From contig JAHLKI010000004.1 of NCBI GenBank assembly GCA_025602905.1, positions 434,001 through 498,000 of the forward strand: DNA of 64,000 bases. The letters run 5' to 3'. This document shows positions 43,528-55,671 of this stretch, piece by piece. The notes below the pieces were generated by a model. The model searched no databases, was not told where the DNA came from, and worked only from the letters and a program-made list of their open reading frames with translations. The first letter of the stretch is position 1; the number at the start of each line of letters is the position of its first letter. The translations under genes and the position numbers were made by a program. This DNA comes from Phlyctochytrium arcticum. Its lineage: Eukaryota; Chytridiomycota; Chytridiomycetes; Chytridiales; Chytridiaceae.

Positions 43528-43712
43528 TGCTGATGTACTTAGCTGACTGGCACTAGCTCCATTCTCTCCCTTCCCTTTCTTAAATTAATAAATCTTTTTT
43601 GGGCATATCGTACGTGAACGAGGCCTCCCGAGTCGCAACGCGTTTGCTTGGATGCAATCAATAATTGGGTCCATTGCAATACGCTCTTTGCAAAAACGAG
43701 CACCAGTGTCAC

Positions 43713-45518
43713 ATGCTGACTCTCCAACGAAAATCACCAATAAGAGCCAGTTGGCCTGTGCTCACCAAGTCTTGCCGCTGGAAGTCGTACGCGAGACGGC
43801 ATTCTACTCGTTGCGACCAGATCATCGTCCATAACGCCACTGTTCTTCGCTACGGATCTCACGCGGATACTCACGAGCAAGTTATATTCAAGGACTTTTC
43901 CTGGGCCTTTCAGAAAGGTGAAAGATGGGCCATCATTGGTCCTGTGGGCTCAGGGCGAACTAGCTTCTGCGAACTGCTGCTCGGTCGTCACCGGGTATTG
44001 CCTGGAACATCTTTACAATACCCTTTCATTGAAAGGTTGAAAGCCAGGGATGCGAATAAGCAGGAGCAGTCACTTTGGCCGCAAGATCTCATCAAGCTTG
44101 TGTCGTTCAAGGAACAGTCGAGGTCATTCAGTTATGGGAATCATTACTACCAACAGCGTTACGAATTTGTAGAAGCATGGGAGGACATAAGCTTGCGACA
44201 ATTTTTACAACAAGCCATGCCCTCATCGAAGGATAGCGGTGAGGGCGGGCAAGATAGAGTGGAACAGATTGCTTCGGCTGTGAATCTGCTCCCGCAACTA
44301 GACCTCTCTTTCATGAAACTCTCCAATGGGCAAGTCAGGCGGGCCCGGATAGCCAAATGTCTGCTGGGCAACCCAAAAGTTATGCTGCTGGACGAACCAT
44401 TCAGTAGGTTGCAAGAGGCCTAAATTTCAAGCATGTCCCTTATGCATTACCCACAGTGGGTCTGGATGAGCAAAATCGGGACGTAGTGTCCCTGCTTCTT
44501 GGCGGAATGGCTGAATCAGAAAATCCGCATATTCTTCTTACACTGAGACCCCAAGAGCCCATCCCGAAGTGGATCACGCATGTACTTGATCTTGATCGTA
44601 GCCACACTCCAAGGTGGCAAGGGTCAAAGGAAAAGAGAAAGAGTGTGAATGTCTTACCATCTCCCAACCTGCCCATACGTTCCAAGCCATTACCTGAAAG
44701 CGGGGCCGCTACTGGAAACTCGGTAGTTCGTCTAAAGAAAGTTACGGTTCAGCATGGTGGAGTAGATCTGCTCAAGAACGTGACATGGGACATCAAAGAG
44801 GGTGAGAGATGGGCTCTTATAGGACATAACGGTAAGGCTCCCGCACAGACACATCACTTTGGAAGACTTTTAGTGCTTACGATTCATGGGCAGGGTCTGG
44901 AAAGAGTACATTGTTGTCGTTGCTTGTTGGTGATAACCCACAAGCGTATTCGAATGACATCCAGCTATTTGGGCAGCAGCGGGGTACCGGTGAAACTATC
45001 GTGCGTATCAGACCACCTTAGGTAGAACTTCGAACTGACAGGGTTCCTTCTCCTAGTGGGATATCAAGGCAAAAGTGGGTCTTTCTTCACCGGAAGTACA
45101 CATGTATTTCAAGCAGCCGCTTTCCGGTTTCGAAGTCGTAGCCACCAGTTTCCAGGACATACCTTCTTTCAACATTAAGCTAACAGAAGAGCAAGCGGAT
45201 CGGATCAAGGAGCTCCTAGAGGCGTTTCAAGCCGAAGAGTTGGCCACCCGGAGATTTTCTAGACTTTCCACGGGCGAGCAACGCTTGATTCTCTTTTTGA
45301 GGGCTGTCGCCAAAATCCCAAAGTTGTTGGTTCTGGATGAGCCGTTTCAAGGCCTGGATGATGATTTGGTGGCGATGTGCCGCAACTGGCTCGACACAAA
45401 TCTTACACCCGACCAGACGTTGATCTTTGTTACGCACTGTCTTGAGGAGCTTCCGTCCTCAGTGGATCGAGTTTTAAAATTAGAGTCTGGTAGTGTGAGC
45501 GCACAGCATTTGATCTAG
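43713..45518 (+). CDS. Twin-domain soluble ABC ATPase (ModF/PhrA-like), probably mitochondrial
   Basis: Two ABC cassettes and no membrane segments. ATG 43713 (MLTLQRKSPIRASWPVL) opens an Arg-rich leader (KSYARRHSTR) that looks like a mitochondrial presequence. Cassette 1 has IIGPVGSGRTSFCELLLG, with Arg where Walker A has Lys, then a signature LSNGQVRRARIAKCLLG and Walker B VMLLDEPF. An intron lies between DEPF and MGLDEQNRD. Cassette 2 has WALIGHN, then GSGKSTLLSLLVGD (Walker A, split by an intron), signature LSTGEQRLILFLRAV, Walker B LLVLDEPFQGLDD and H-loop IFVTHCLEELP. The layout is that of bacterial ModF/PhrA and their fungal relatives. Function unknown; not a transporter on its own. Confidence 0.85.
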
Positions 45519-45753
45519 CAATCTAGGACACTAAAGACTTTCAAAAATTTGGATGCCCGATGCCCCTTCTATAGATCTACCCCACTGTTTAATATGATAC
45601 TTTTCCTGTAGACTTGACGCAAAAACAGTCGAATAGTACTCTCGTAGAAAATTGGCAGTGAGAGCATCATTTTTGTCATCTTTCCCAAATTTGCAGGCGA
45701 TGTTGTCGAGAGACGCGGCTTGACATCTTGGCCTGGACGATCTTAGTACAAAC

Positions 45754-47139
45754 ATGGCAGAACCTCCCAGTCCATTATTTTCCCTCCGCGGTCATACGAG
45801 TGAGGTGACAACCCTCTGTCTCTTCGATCGCGATTCCAAGCTTCTCTCCGGGTATTCCGCCAAAGCCTAGTTCAACCCCACACCGCAATGTGACCTTCCC
45901 TCAGTGATGCAGGAGGCAACATCTTCATATGGTCAATCGCCATACGACGACCCTTGATGCAGTGGCGAGGTCATTCTGCTGGTCTATTGAACGTAATCAG
46001 CGTGCCAGAGGTTGGAATTGTCAGGTTCTTGACCGGTTGTCATTTTTGCCACTGATTGATGTGTCTGATATCGAAAACAGTCAAGGGCGAGATGATCAAA
46101 TGATAATATGGGAACACCCAGAGACCGATCCGAAAGTCACAAAACATGGCGAGCCAAAGAAACTGGACACCATACTGGTGAACTCCCTGAATTATTGCCA
46201 CTTCTCGCCGGTCGAGGTCGAAACCGCAGATGGATCAGATACCCTTATAGCCATGACTGGCAGTGGTGACAATGCAGAGGTAAGTAGGCGACTCGTGGGG
46301 GAAACCAACCAAAATTTGGAGCTAATTTCCGGGTGCAGATTGATGTGTACAATTTGACGCAGAGAAAGTATATGGTGCAAGGTATTGCCGTGCTAGAAAG
46401 CGATGCTAAGACGGGTACGACAAGCCGAAACACTCATATTGAGAGCAGACATGTCTAAATCTTAGGTTACCAGGATTGTGTATGTGTATTTCACCATTTT
46501 TGGACGACTCCAAAGCGCTTTTATTGCTGGCTGGGTACGAAACTGGCGAGATTATATTTTGGAGAGCAGACGAAAAGAGCATGCTTTGGCGGTTCAAGGC
46601 ACATAGTGAACCTGGTGCGTTTTTCGAGCTTCTTCCACAATTGATCGGACTGCTATATAACTTATTGTGTAGTTCTTTCGATGGCGCTGACACCGGATGC
46701 TACGCATGTATTCAGCGGCGGTGCCGACACAACGATTCGCAAGAGTACCATACCGCTCGATCCCGGCGTGCTACCACAAAGCAAAGTAGTCTCGGTGGGC
46801 GCAGCAGGACAGGCTTGTTTGGCCTGCCGACCTGATGGGAAGATCGTAATATCGGGAGGATGGGACTCAAAGTATGATGAGTTTCTCGCCAATCTGGGGA
46901 GCCAAACTGACAAAAACTCCCGATTTAGGATCCGTGTTTTTAGTGCGAAGAAGTTGACGCAGCTTGCGGTCTTGAGTGGTCATAAGGAAGGTGTCCATGC
47001 CGTTGCGTTCCCAGAGGGAAAATTCAAGCCAACACAGGCGGAGATTGAGGAACTAGATTACGAGAATGTACCAATACCCGCCAACATGTTTGCCTCGGGC
47101 AGTAATGACCGACTTATCACATTTTGGCAAATATATTGA
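45754..47139 (+). CDS. ASA1: WD-repeat protein Asa1 (GNB1L), ASTRA complex subunit
   Basis: Works with Tel2-Tti1-Tti2 in the maturation of PIKK kinases. It starts MAEPPSPLFSLRGHTSEV, followed by a series of WD40 blades over about six exons: SGDAGGNIFIWSI, QWRGHSAGLLNVI, GRDDQMIIWEHP, then VNSLNYCHFSPVEVE. LLLLAGYETGEIIFW and AHSEPVLSMALTPDATHV match GNB1L closely. The end is CRPDGKIVISGGWDSKIRV, FSAKKLTQLAVLSGHKEG, VHAVAF, FASGSNDRLITFWQIY. The hallmark is the last two blades (GWD.(K/R)IRVF...LAVL..H). The second exon border near 46000-46060 is uncertain. Convergent with TFB4. Confidence 0.88.
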
Positions 47140-47716
47140 CTTTCGCAAATAATCGCTACCTGTAGTCGTTGGTTGCCACGCCCAATACCAGGCCCGAATT
47201 CGCGACGCGCGCGCATTTTATTGCCCTATCTTTATGTATAGGTGTCTTTGTGAATGGCGAGCATGATGATATCAATGGCCTCAGCCGGATACAGATGTTC
47301 CAGTCCCACATGTCCAGAGACTACAAAAGTGGAGAAGAATTGAAGATAGGAGGATATGAAATACATTTTCTCGGCCAAAAAAATAAATTATCGAAACATC
47401 TATACGTTTCTGAAGATGTACTTCCTCGACAGTAAGCTTACTACATGACCCGCCACTGTTCTGCTACTCAAAGGGTCTGAGCATCCAAAGCCATGTTGAT
47501 TGTTCCGACATGGCAGTGAAGTGAGTTTGTTGCCTTGTGGGATCAAGCACCGCTTGTTTGCGGTGTTCGCTTGGATTTTGCAATGTCCCTGTACGTCTGC
47601 TTGTGCGAGCGCTTGTGTCAACAAGAGATGAACCACAGCGATGCGCTCAGCGTCGATTCCAACTTCGCACGACAGGCTCGATCCCACCTCGAGAAAATCG
47701 TTTGTTGTCCGCTGGC
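47140..47716. other. Convergent intergenic region
   Basis: Separates the 3' ends of ASA1 and TFB4. Contains short open frames without features; no gene supported. Confidence 0.4.
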
Positions 47717-49026
47717 CTAGGATACGGTGGCAGTCGGAGCGGCGACAGTAGGAGATTCAAATTCTGTCTGGCATGTCATACATTTCTTGTACGACGTGCT
47801 GCAGAATACTACCAAGTGGAAAAGTTAGCAAAATACAGCCCAAGATGTGCGCCAAGCTCCTAACTTACTGGACAGACAAACTGAACAGACATATCCAACA
47901 TCCACTACCCGTTTATGGCAGAAACAGGCTGCACGGAAATCCACTTGGTCACGCGTTGGTAGGACCATGAGCGTGCGCATGTGTGGTTCGGGTAGATAGA
48001 CATACTGGAGTCCTTTGAGATTAGTCTTCACGCATGTGTAGATGGGGCAAGCTTTTAACAATACCAAAAGGTAGTGTAGGAATGTTGATGGGTCGGATAT
48101 GTCAAGGTATTGGCCCCCAGTGATATCGGACGCTTGGGGTAGAAAGACGGATTGGGAGGAGTCAGAAGATTCAGAGAACAATGGGGAGGAGAATCGAGCG
48201 ACGTCAATCTTTGTTCCCTATCAACCAAATAAGGTTAAGAGCGCCGAGGGCGGGTGTGAGTACATGTAATCTTACCATACGCTGAGCAGCAAATATGCAA
48301 TTCATCATGGAAATGTATTGAGAGGGTTGATCTGGCGATATGGAGACAATGAGGATACGAGATTGGATGGGATTAGGCGACTCGCGACGAATTCGTTCAA
48401 TGTCTGGATGGTGTTTTATGTCATCAATGAGGTCGCTGTAAGGTTTGATACGACTTATTTACAGCTTTGAGCAAGAGAAATGGACCCCGCCAGCATCGAT
48501 TGTCGTGGTTCTATCCAAGATGTTAGCACTCAAGGTCGCCACATCCTTCTCGCGAGACTCACCCCGGAACTCTAGGCCGTTCTCATCATCCCCCGTCGCC
48601 AACTCCTTGAGCCGCCGGATAACCCCATGGTCAACGTCGTAGAATTGCTGGTACGTATTGGCCGGCTTATCCAAAATGTTTGGTCTCGAAGCTGCTCCTG
48701 CCGGGTCGGGGTATAAAAACAAACTGGAAAATTTTCAAAATCTCTCAGTATGTTTCCGTCCCACGGGGATCTTCTATCCTCTCCACCTTTTGGTATCATG
48801 ACTGGCGATAACCACCAGCTCGGTGTCGAAGCGTAGTGCCAAATGGGCGTTGATAAAAATGAGAAGGTTGTCAAGTACTGAAGTAAATGGAGTTGGCCCG
48901 GCTTCCCAAGCGAATGGGTTCGTGTCGATAACGAGGGCGAGAAGGTTTACACTGTCTATCAGAGGATATGGAGCTATGTGAGTCTGGTTGAATGTTCATC
49001 ACAAATAGAAATGTACCTTCCGACAT
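47717..49026 (-). CDS. TFB4: TFIIH core subunit Tfb4 (p34, GTF2H3)
   Basis: A structural subunit of the TFIIH core for transcription and nucleotide excision repair. Exon 1 is MSE plus one base; after an intron with GTACAT...TAG ends comes APYPLIDSVNLLALVIDTNP, the start of the von Willebrand A-like domain, then ELVVIASHDTKR and FLYPDPAGAASRPNI. The C-terminal half has QASDITGGQYLDISD and LLVLLKACP, then MVLPTRDQVDFRAACFCHKR and VVDVGYVCSVCLS. A final intron leads to IFCSTSYKKCMTCQTEFE. The CFCH...CSVCLSIFC...C..C spacing is the family's C4-type zinc module. It ends TVAAPTATVS with stop at 47717-47719. About 330 residues, seven or so exons; central borders near 48200-48450 are approximate. Confidence 0.9.
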
Positions 49027-49250
49027 GTGTTGCGGTGTTTAGTGAGGATCTAAAGATCGAGGTTTTGTTGGGCCTCACGAAATCTTGTCGGAGACTGAGG
49101 TTACACGACGTTGGATGTCATACAATTCCAACGAATCAAACAATATTTCAAGCGTCCTGACAACATGTGGTACATATAGGAACGTGTAATGAAAAATAAA
49201 TACGGTGCTTTTTTATGTACATTAGATTAGCAAGTTGGATCATGCTGAGT

Positions 49251-51668
49251 TCATGATTGCCATATTGGAGGGCTCTTCAATTCCTATGTTTTGAGAGAAC
49301 AACATTAGAATACAGCGGAAAGTAAACTGAAAGCTAGAGCAACATACCCATTTGCCGGTGCCCTGCTTGACTACTCCGATCTCCCTCATCAGCTTTGTGT
49401 AGGTCGTTGTGGTCATGGTGACCTTGTCCCCGTACTTTGCCAAAACCGCATCGGCCACATCCTTCTTGACAACCACCCCCTGTTTCCCAAACAGTTCGAT
49501 GACACACTTGCGAACCGGATCATCCCGGTTGCGCACCCAGCAACCAGGCTTGACTTCGGTACAGTGTTGAGCAATAAGGGTATGAACATCAGATCGAGAC
49601 GCAGTTGCCAAGAGGTTCTCGGCCAGTCCAGACTCAGCGCCTCTAGATGCAACGGCCGACAGGATGTATGGTTCCGAGAGGACCCCATGAACGTCCAAGA
49701 GTTGCGTGAGAAAGTGAGTGAGTTGGTCTTTGAGTGTGTGGCCCGCTCCACCTGCCCCTGCAGCCGCAGATGCAGATGTCCCATTACGAGTAGCTTTGCC
49801 CACTCCCTGAGCCTTGCCTTTGCCCTTGCCTATCGATCCCAACATATGCTGCTGGCCCCCAGCTTCCCGCCGATGATCAGGATACAGGACCTCATCTCGA
49901 GCCATCTCGGCTTCTTCCTGCACAATGCCTGCCTGGGTGTGCACCACTTCCTTGTAAAGACCCAAAAACGACTCATCAGGTTGAACTTTGAGAGTCCAGC
50001 CCTGACCGCCCTCCAGAAACGCGATTTCAGAAAGCATGTGAGTTGCCATGGGTCCTGGAAGTCGCGTTGCGGAACCAAAATCTGAGCGGGAGACGTAGCG
50101 GGAGCGCTGAAACATGTGAAGAAGCCAGCGGCGGGCAGCTAGACAAATGCCGGTGTACATCAGTTCGCTGTGATTTTAAAAAGAGATTCCGGTCATTATG
50201 AGACGAATGACGCCACAAAGTCGGATTCGTCCCATACCTGCGAACCACCCAAACACCCCGGACTAGAACAGCCACTGCAGCAAGCTTTTGCAATATTTCT
50301 TCTTGGCCGTGCTCGCCCCCCAAATATTCGGCAATCGTGCTGAACTGAACCACGTGTGCTGGATGAACCATCGCAAGTCAGTATTTGTTCTCTGTCAGGG
50401 GCAAGTCCCAGTCCCACCATTCATAAGCACCGACTTAAGCTTATCTTCCAACGGCAATTGCGAGACTTTTCGTAGCGAAAGTCCTTTTTGCGCGTCTAAA
50501 GCCTGTTCCGCTCTGCTTGGGTTAGATAATTGATCATTCCGACAGTAGCGACATAAGAAGATACGCACTTGATATCGGCAACGGCAGGGTGAATTGTGTC
50601 GAGATAGTGGTGACTGGACTCGTTGAATGCAACGGGAGTAGTTGATGTGGAAATCATACGATCGATTAGCTCCTCACAGGCTGGATCCTGTTCAGTCGTG
50701 TTGTTGTTGGTTACATGCCGAGACGTTGGAGAACGGAAGATGCACTTACCGATGGGTTATAAATGCGCATGGAGAGCCAAGGTTCTTCCTCTGATTTGCG
50801 GAGAAGTTCGGCCTGAGCAGCCTTTCGGAGAGCTTCCTTATCTTCGGGACCTTTGACTTGGACCTACACGACCAGACATCAGCCTCTGATGGTTCTACGC
50901 TCATTTGACTTCTGTCCCGTACCGAGAGAACTTTGGCTTCCTCCTCGTAAGCAGGGTTGTCGCGCTTGTTGGCTTCCAAAGAATCTTCCTCGTACCGTTT
51001 AGCTCGCTTCTCCACAATCTTGTCAATGTAGTAGAGACTGGGCCGTAGCTGAAGCGTACTTGAAACGGCGTTGAGATGTAGCTCATCTGTGAGCAGCTTA
51101 TCAGAAAACGAGTAAACTGAGTTCGGCCAGTGCAAGACCTACCATTTCTGATGATCCCAACCATAAACTTTGCCTGTGTAGGTTGCAATGACGAGCTCAA
51201 GACTTGTTTATCCAGTAATTTCGCGGGAGCGGTCGTATCCTCTTCAAAGTCATTAACCCCCCGCATGGCCCGATTGTCCGTACCCTGCCCCAACTCCTCC
51301 CCCCGATCCCGGTTGTAGAAGCTGCTGTTGGTTTGGAGTGGTATATCGAGTTCATAGCGTTGAGTGAGTGGTTTGACTCGTCCAGCCGTGGGATGACTAT
51401 CGGCGTCAAATGGGTGAGGTCGAGTTGGATATTGGAAAAGATGCAGATGATTGGCCAGCGATTGCGAAAAGTACACCGTTACTTCTTTAACTACTTCATC
51501 TTGTTCTTGACCGTCATCATCGTCGTCTTCTTCTTCGTCTTCGTCCTCGGTGGCAGACACTTGCGGTGTTTGGTCAGGAAAGGCCGGATCTAATAAGGCA
51601 GCATCGTCCCCAAATACATCCATAGCCTCAACACCCAGTTTATCGATCACAAAGTCATGGTCGTCCAT
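49251..51668 (-). CDS. RNA polymerase III subunit RPC37 (POLR3E/RPC5), long form
   Basis: With RPC53 it forms the TFIIF-like heterodimer of Pol III, needed for initiation and termination. It starts MDDHDFVIDKLGVEAM with a long acidic run, then VVKEVTVYFSQSLANHLHLF, QYPTRPHPFDADS (human: EIDVYLAKSLAEKLYLFQYPVRP) and KPLTQRYELDIPLQTNSSFY. Also DKQVLSSSLQPTQAKFMVG and DELHLNAVSSTLQLRPSLYY. Unlike yeast Rpc37, which stops after about 280 residues, this protein continues with winged-helix-like parts: ESFLGLYKEVV, LKDQLTHFLTQLLDVHGVL, CTEVKPGCWVRN, DPVRKCVIELFGKQGVVV and KLMREIGVVKQGTGKW. The last exon gives ELKSPPIWQS. About 650-700 residues. Divergent from RNR2. Confidence 0.9.
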
Positions 51669-52072
51669 AATTCGTTAACTAAATACTAAAGAGCAGTCGA
51701 GTTGCCCCTCACGGCCTGCTTCAAGAGAGAAACTCGAAAATTTCCAGACTTTCAAATTTCCAAAGTTCAAATCTTCATTTCACCCAATGCGGCTAAACGA
51801 CCTGTTCCGTTGTTCGGTCGTTCGGACGAGTGCGCGACTCCGATTCCTGATTCCCGACGCTCGACATTCTCCGCAGTTCCGACAATTCTGGGGATTAACA
51901 GCGCGAAGGAACAGCCAGACCTAGTATTGATCTTTTGTAGTAGCAAGTCTTATCCTCAACTTCTGATCAAGCTCGTCCGTCTGCTTCCCGTGCTCTCCCA
52001 GAGTGCAAACTCGTTGCATCCTCGTTACTCCCGTTCCAACTCCACCCACCGTCTCAACAACACAGCACAATA

Positions 52073-53247
52073 ATGGTCGAAACAACATCGCCTACTGTTG
52101 TTTCTCAAGTTTCTCCCACGGCCGTGACACCCGTCGTGCACGTAAAGTCCGTAGAAGAGGTCACTGAACCTCTGCTGCGCCCAAGCTCCAACCGCTTTGT
52201 TCTTTATCCCATTCAATACCCTGACGTGAGTGTGCTTTTATTCCCGTTGTGAGGTTCAAAATGAAGTAAAATCGTTTGTTCTGCTAGATTTGGAAGTTTT
52301 ACAAGCGTGCCGTTGCTTCATTCTGGACTGTTGAAGAAGTGGACCTCGCCAAGGACCGTAGCGATTGGACAGAGAAGCTCAGCGACAATGAGCGATTCTT
52401 CATTACCCGCGTGCTTGCATTCTTTGCCGCTTCGGACGGCATTGTAAATGAAAACTTGGTAGAGCGATTTGCCAAGGACGTACAAATCCCTGAAGCCCGC
52501 CACTTTTACGAGTTCCAAGTCATGATCGAGAACGTCCACTCGGAGATGTACTCACAGTTGATCGATACCTATGTTCAGGATGCTGGAGAACGGCAGTTCT
52601 TGTTTGAGGCTTTGGATACTAGTACGTTGTGCACGTCTTTAACTTTCATGAAACCTTACTAACTGGATTGCGCAGTCCCGTGTATTCGAAAGAAGGCTGA
52701 TTGGGCTTTGCGATGGATTACAGACAAGGACGCTTCATTCGCTATCCGCCTTGTTGCATTCGCCGCGGTTGAGGGCATTTTCTTCTCTGGTTCTTTCGCT
52801 GCCATTTTCTGGCTCAAAAAGCGAGGACTTATGCACGGACTGACTTTCTCCAATGAACTCATCTCCCGTGACGAAGGCCTACACACCGACTTTGCCTGTC
52901 TGCTCTTCAAACACATTGAAAAGAAGCCATCCGCTCAAGTCGTTCAGGACATCATTCGCGAGGCGGTCGTCATCGAGCAGGAGTTCCTCACCGAGTCCCT
53001 GCCCTGTGCGCTCATCGGCATGAATGCTGATTTGATGTCTCAGTACATTGAGTTTGTGGCTGATCGTCTGCTCGTTGCTCTGGGCTACGCTAAAGTCTGG
53101 AACTCAAAGAACCCGTTCGACTTTATGGAGCTTATTTCTCTACAAGGCAAAACAAATTTCTTCGAGAAGAAGGTCGGAGAGTACCAAATTTCGGGTGTGA
53201 TGCAGTCAAAGGCCAACCAGGAGTTTACTCTCGATGCGGACTTCTGA
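52073..53247 (+). CDS. RNR2: Ribonucleotide reductase small subunit (R2)
   Basis: Holds the diiron-tyrosyl radical that makes dNTPs with the large subunit. Three exons: 52073-52225, then from ATTTGG to about 52620, then TCCCGTG to 53247. N-terminal region of about 35 residues, then [39 protein letters not shown] (first iron ligand region), [39 protein letters not shown] (second Glu/His and radical Tyr), [74 protein letters not shown] and [18 protein letters not shown]. The tail ends EFTLDADF, the peptide that docks on the large subunit. All ligands I can check are present, so this is the active form rather than an Rnr4-like one. Confidence 0.96.
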
Positions 53248-53544
53248 GATATCCCTCAACTGGATCTTAATTTATATATACCCCGAACGCGGCACCACCC
53301 CCACGCACCTGCCAATTCCCCAACCTCCCCGTCTACTTTTATCTTTTACCTTTACTTGTATATCCTTTTTATCGTCTCTCGGAACTCTCATACCCAGAAC
53401 AGCGATTTGATCAGTTTAAAATTAAAATTTGTTGAAATAAATACATAAATGTGAGCCATTGTACATGTGTGCAAGATTGCGTGGATGTGAAGGGATAGAT
53501 GCTTGGTATAGAGTAATTTTGGGGAAGTAGGTATTGGCTTTGCA

Positions 53545-54154
53545 TCAATAGATGCCTGTAATGGCTTGCAAGACCCGCAATCGCTCGTCGTCCGTCAGGG
53601 GTTGGGCTGGCGGTCGTCCCTGCGACAAGTCCAGCTTTTCATAAGCAATCCGTGGTCGATCCACCATTTCTGCCTCATCCTTGGGCAAGTGGTCGATCAA
53701 ATTACTGCCTTCCAGTGCTTGCCGTGCTTCATCTCCTGACAAACGGGCTAGTGTAGTTCCGGTTGATGATTGAATATCGACTTTCCAGGTCTTGGCATCA
53801 TTCAGTGACAGAAGACCTTGACGATGGAGTTGTGTGGGCAACGGGGGCATCAGATCGGCCTGATTGTTGATCATTTCGTTAAAAGATTTGGTTCTCATAT
53901 GAGGCACACAGACATACCTTTGCCAGTAACCATGCCACCCGATCACTAGGTTGAGCACCGACACCCAACCAGTACTTGATTCGCTCTACGTTTAATTCAA
54001 TTCGCTTTATTCCTTCTTTGTCGGGGATGGGGTCATATGTGCCAACTCGTTCCAGGTGTTTGCCGTCTCGGGCGGCTCGGTGATTGGCGACTACAACGCC
54101 GTAGAAGGGGTTGTGGGATGCGCCCCATCGGGCGAGACGAATCTTGACTACCAT
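53545..54154 (-). CDS. MRPS16: Mitochondrial small ribosomal subunit protein bS16m
   Basis: The start MVVKIRLARWGASHNPFYGV, VVANHRAARDGKHLERVGTY and DPIPDKEGIKRIELNVERIK, then YWLGVGAQPSDRVAWLLAK, form the complete bS16 fold. An intron with GTATGT...CAG ends joins to ADLMPPLPTQLHRQGLL. After the bS16 core comes a C-terminal extension of about 95 residues (DAKTWKVDIQSSTGTTLARL, DEAEMVDRPRIAYEKLDLSQ) typical of fungal mitochondrial versions. Stop at 53545. Divergent from a second mitochondrial gene with 229 bp between ATGs. Confidence 0.93.
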
Positions 54155-54383
54155 TGACTCCAAGGAATGTTGCTGTAAGTTGCGTTGATGTTTTCCAGCT
54201 CGTCGTCGGAATGTGTATATCAGAGCGTTTTGAATTTTGGCCGAGGGATAATTTGGACAAGCCAGGCAAATGGGCTTGTTGCTATCGTGACAAATGGCCA
54301 AAACCTCAATCTCCGACAGCAGCCTGCAGCAGCTTGGAATTGGACTAAAAGGAAGGAACCGACATATACCAGAAATGACAACC

Positions 54384-55671
54384 ATGTTGCGGCGAGGAAT
54401 CACACGGGCTGGAAAGGCCATGGCGGAACGCTCGGCATCTTTGCACCAAATTGCATCAAAACCGGTCTTGCAGCAGCGATCTTTGTTTATCTCCAGATCG
54501 ATTACCGCCTTTAGCAACATACCATCAATAGCACAACGGAATATCATGCCATGCAGTGCCTTTGCCTCCCCTCCCTCTCTCTGTCCCATTGCTCGCTCCG
54601 CATCATCTACCCCGAATCCTGCCAATCAACCCCAAGGCGCATCCACTATTGAAGTTCCCACCGCAACTGGCCGTGAGCAGTTTATGATCTTCCTTGTCGT
54701 GGCAGTTGGAATCTCGGTCTTTGCCTTTGATGCCTACTACCTCACGTATATTCATCCCCGGGCACCACCCACCCTCGCACCCTTTGAATTCAGGAATTTC
54801 ACGCTGGCCGAGAAAATCCCTGTTTCTCACGACACTATTCTTTTACGGTTTAATGCCGATCTACCCCAAGTGGACTTGCCAGAGGGCATTCCATTACCTT
54901 CCCATGTGGTTGTCAAAGATGATTCATGTCAGATTGCGCGATCTTACACACCCATAACGTACGGCCGCAAGCATTTTGATCTGCTGGTCAAAAAATATGA
55001 CAACGGCAGTTTGAGCTCTTTCTTGCATAAGATTGAAATAGGAGACGCGGTGCCTATGCGTGGACCGATATCTACAGTGCCCTATGTACCCAATGCGGTG
55101 GATGAGATTGGACTGGTGAGTATCCTCCATTGCAATTCTTCTTGTCTGTGTCCAGCGTTCTAATGTAATGTTTGTCTGGCGGCAGATCGCGGGCGGTACT
55201 GGTATCACTCCTCTCTATCAGCTCATCAAGCGGGTCCTGAAAGACCCGGTGGACAAAACGCGTCTCAAGCTTGTGTACGCCAATCGCTCACCGGCCGACA
55301 TCCTTCTCCGGGCCGAGCTGGACTTGCTGAGTGCCGCCCATCCAGATCGGTTGAAAGTAGTATACGTGGTCGACACGGTCAGGAATCAGAAACAATGGCA
55401 GGGACAGGTCGGGTCGGTTACCCGCAAGATTCTGCAGCAGAATCTGCCAGATCCTAAACAGGGCTTGAAGGCGGGAGTCCTAGTTTGCGGTCCTGATGGG
55501 TAAGTTTTCCCTTACGGCCTAAGGTTCTCGACGGACCAAGGCTAATGAATGTTTTTTTGTAGGTTTATAAATCACGTCGCTGGCGCTAAGCCAAGCGAGG
55601 ACGAGCAGGGACCACTGAATGGATTGTTGAAAGAGCTCGGATTCCAAGATAGACAAGTGTATAAATTGTAG
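54384..55671 (+). CDS. NADH-cytochrome b5 reductase-like enzyme, mitochondrial (MCR1-like)
   Basis: Start at ATG 54384 (MLRRGITRAGKAMAER), which opens an Arg/Ser-rich presequence; an in-frame ATG at 54294 is less likely. A single membrane segment at about residues 100-120 (MIFLVVAVGISVFAFDAYYL) follows. Then come FEFRNFTLAEKIPVSHDTIL, HVVVKDDSCQIARSYTPITY (FAD-binding R-x-Y-[TS]-P), the GPISTVPYVPN loop, GLIAGGTGITPLYQLIKRVL (NAD-binding; an intron falls inside) and LKLVYANRSPADILLRAEL. The C-terminal exon has VCGPDG then FINHVAGAKPSEDEQG and ends ELGFQDRQVYKL. The anchor plus presequence suggests the mitochondrial membrane facing the intermembrane space. Other members of this reductase family cannot be excluded. 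Confidence 0.88.
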
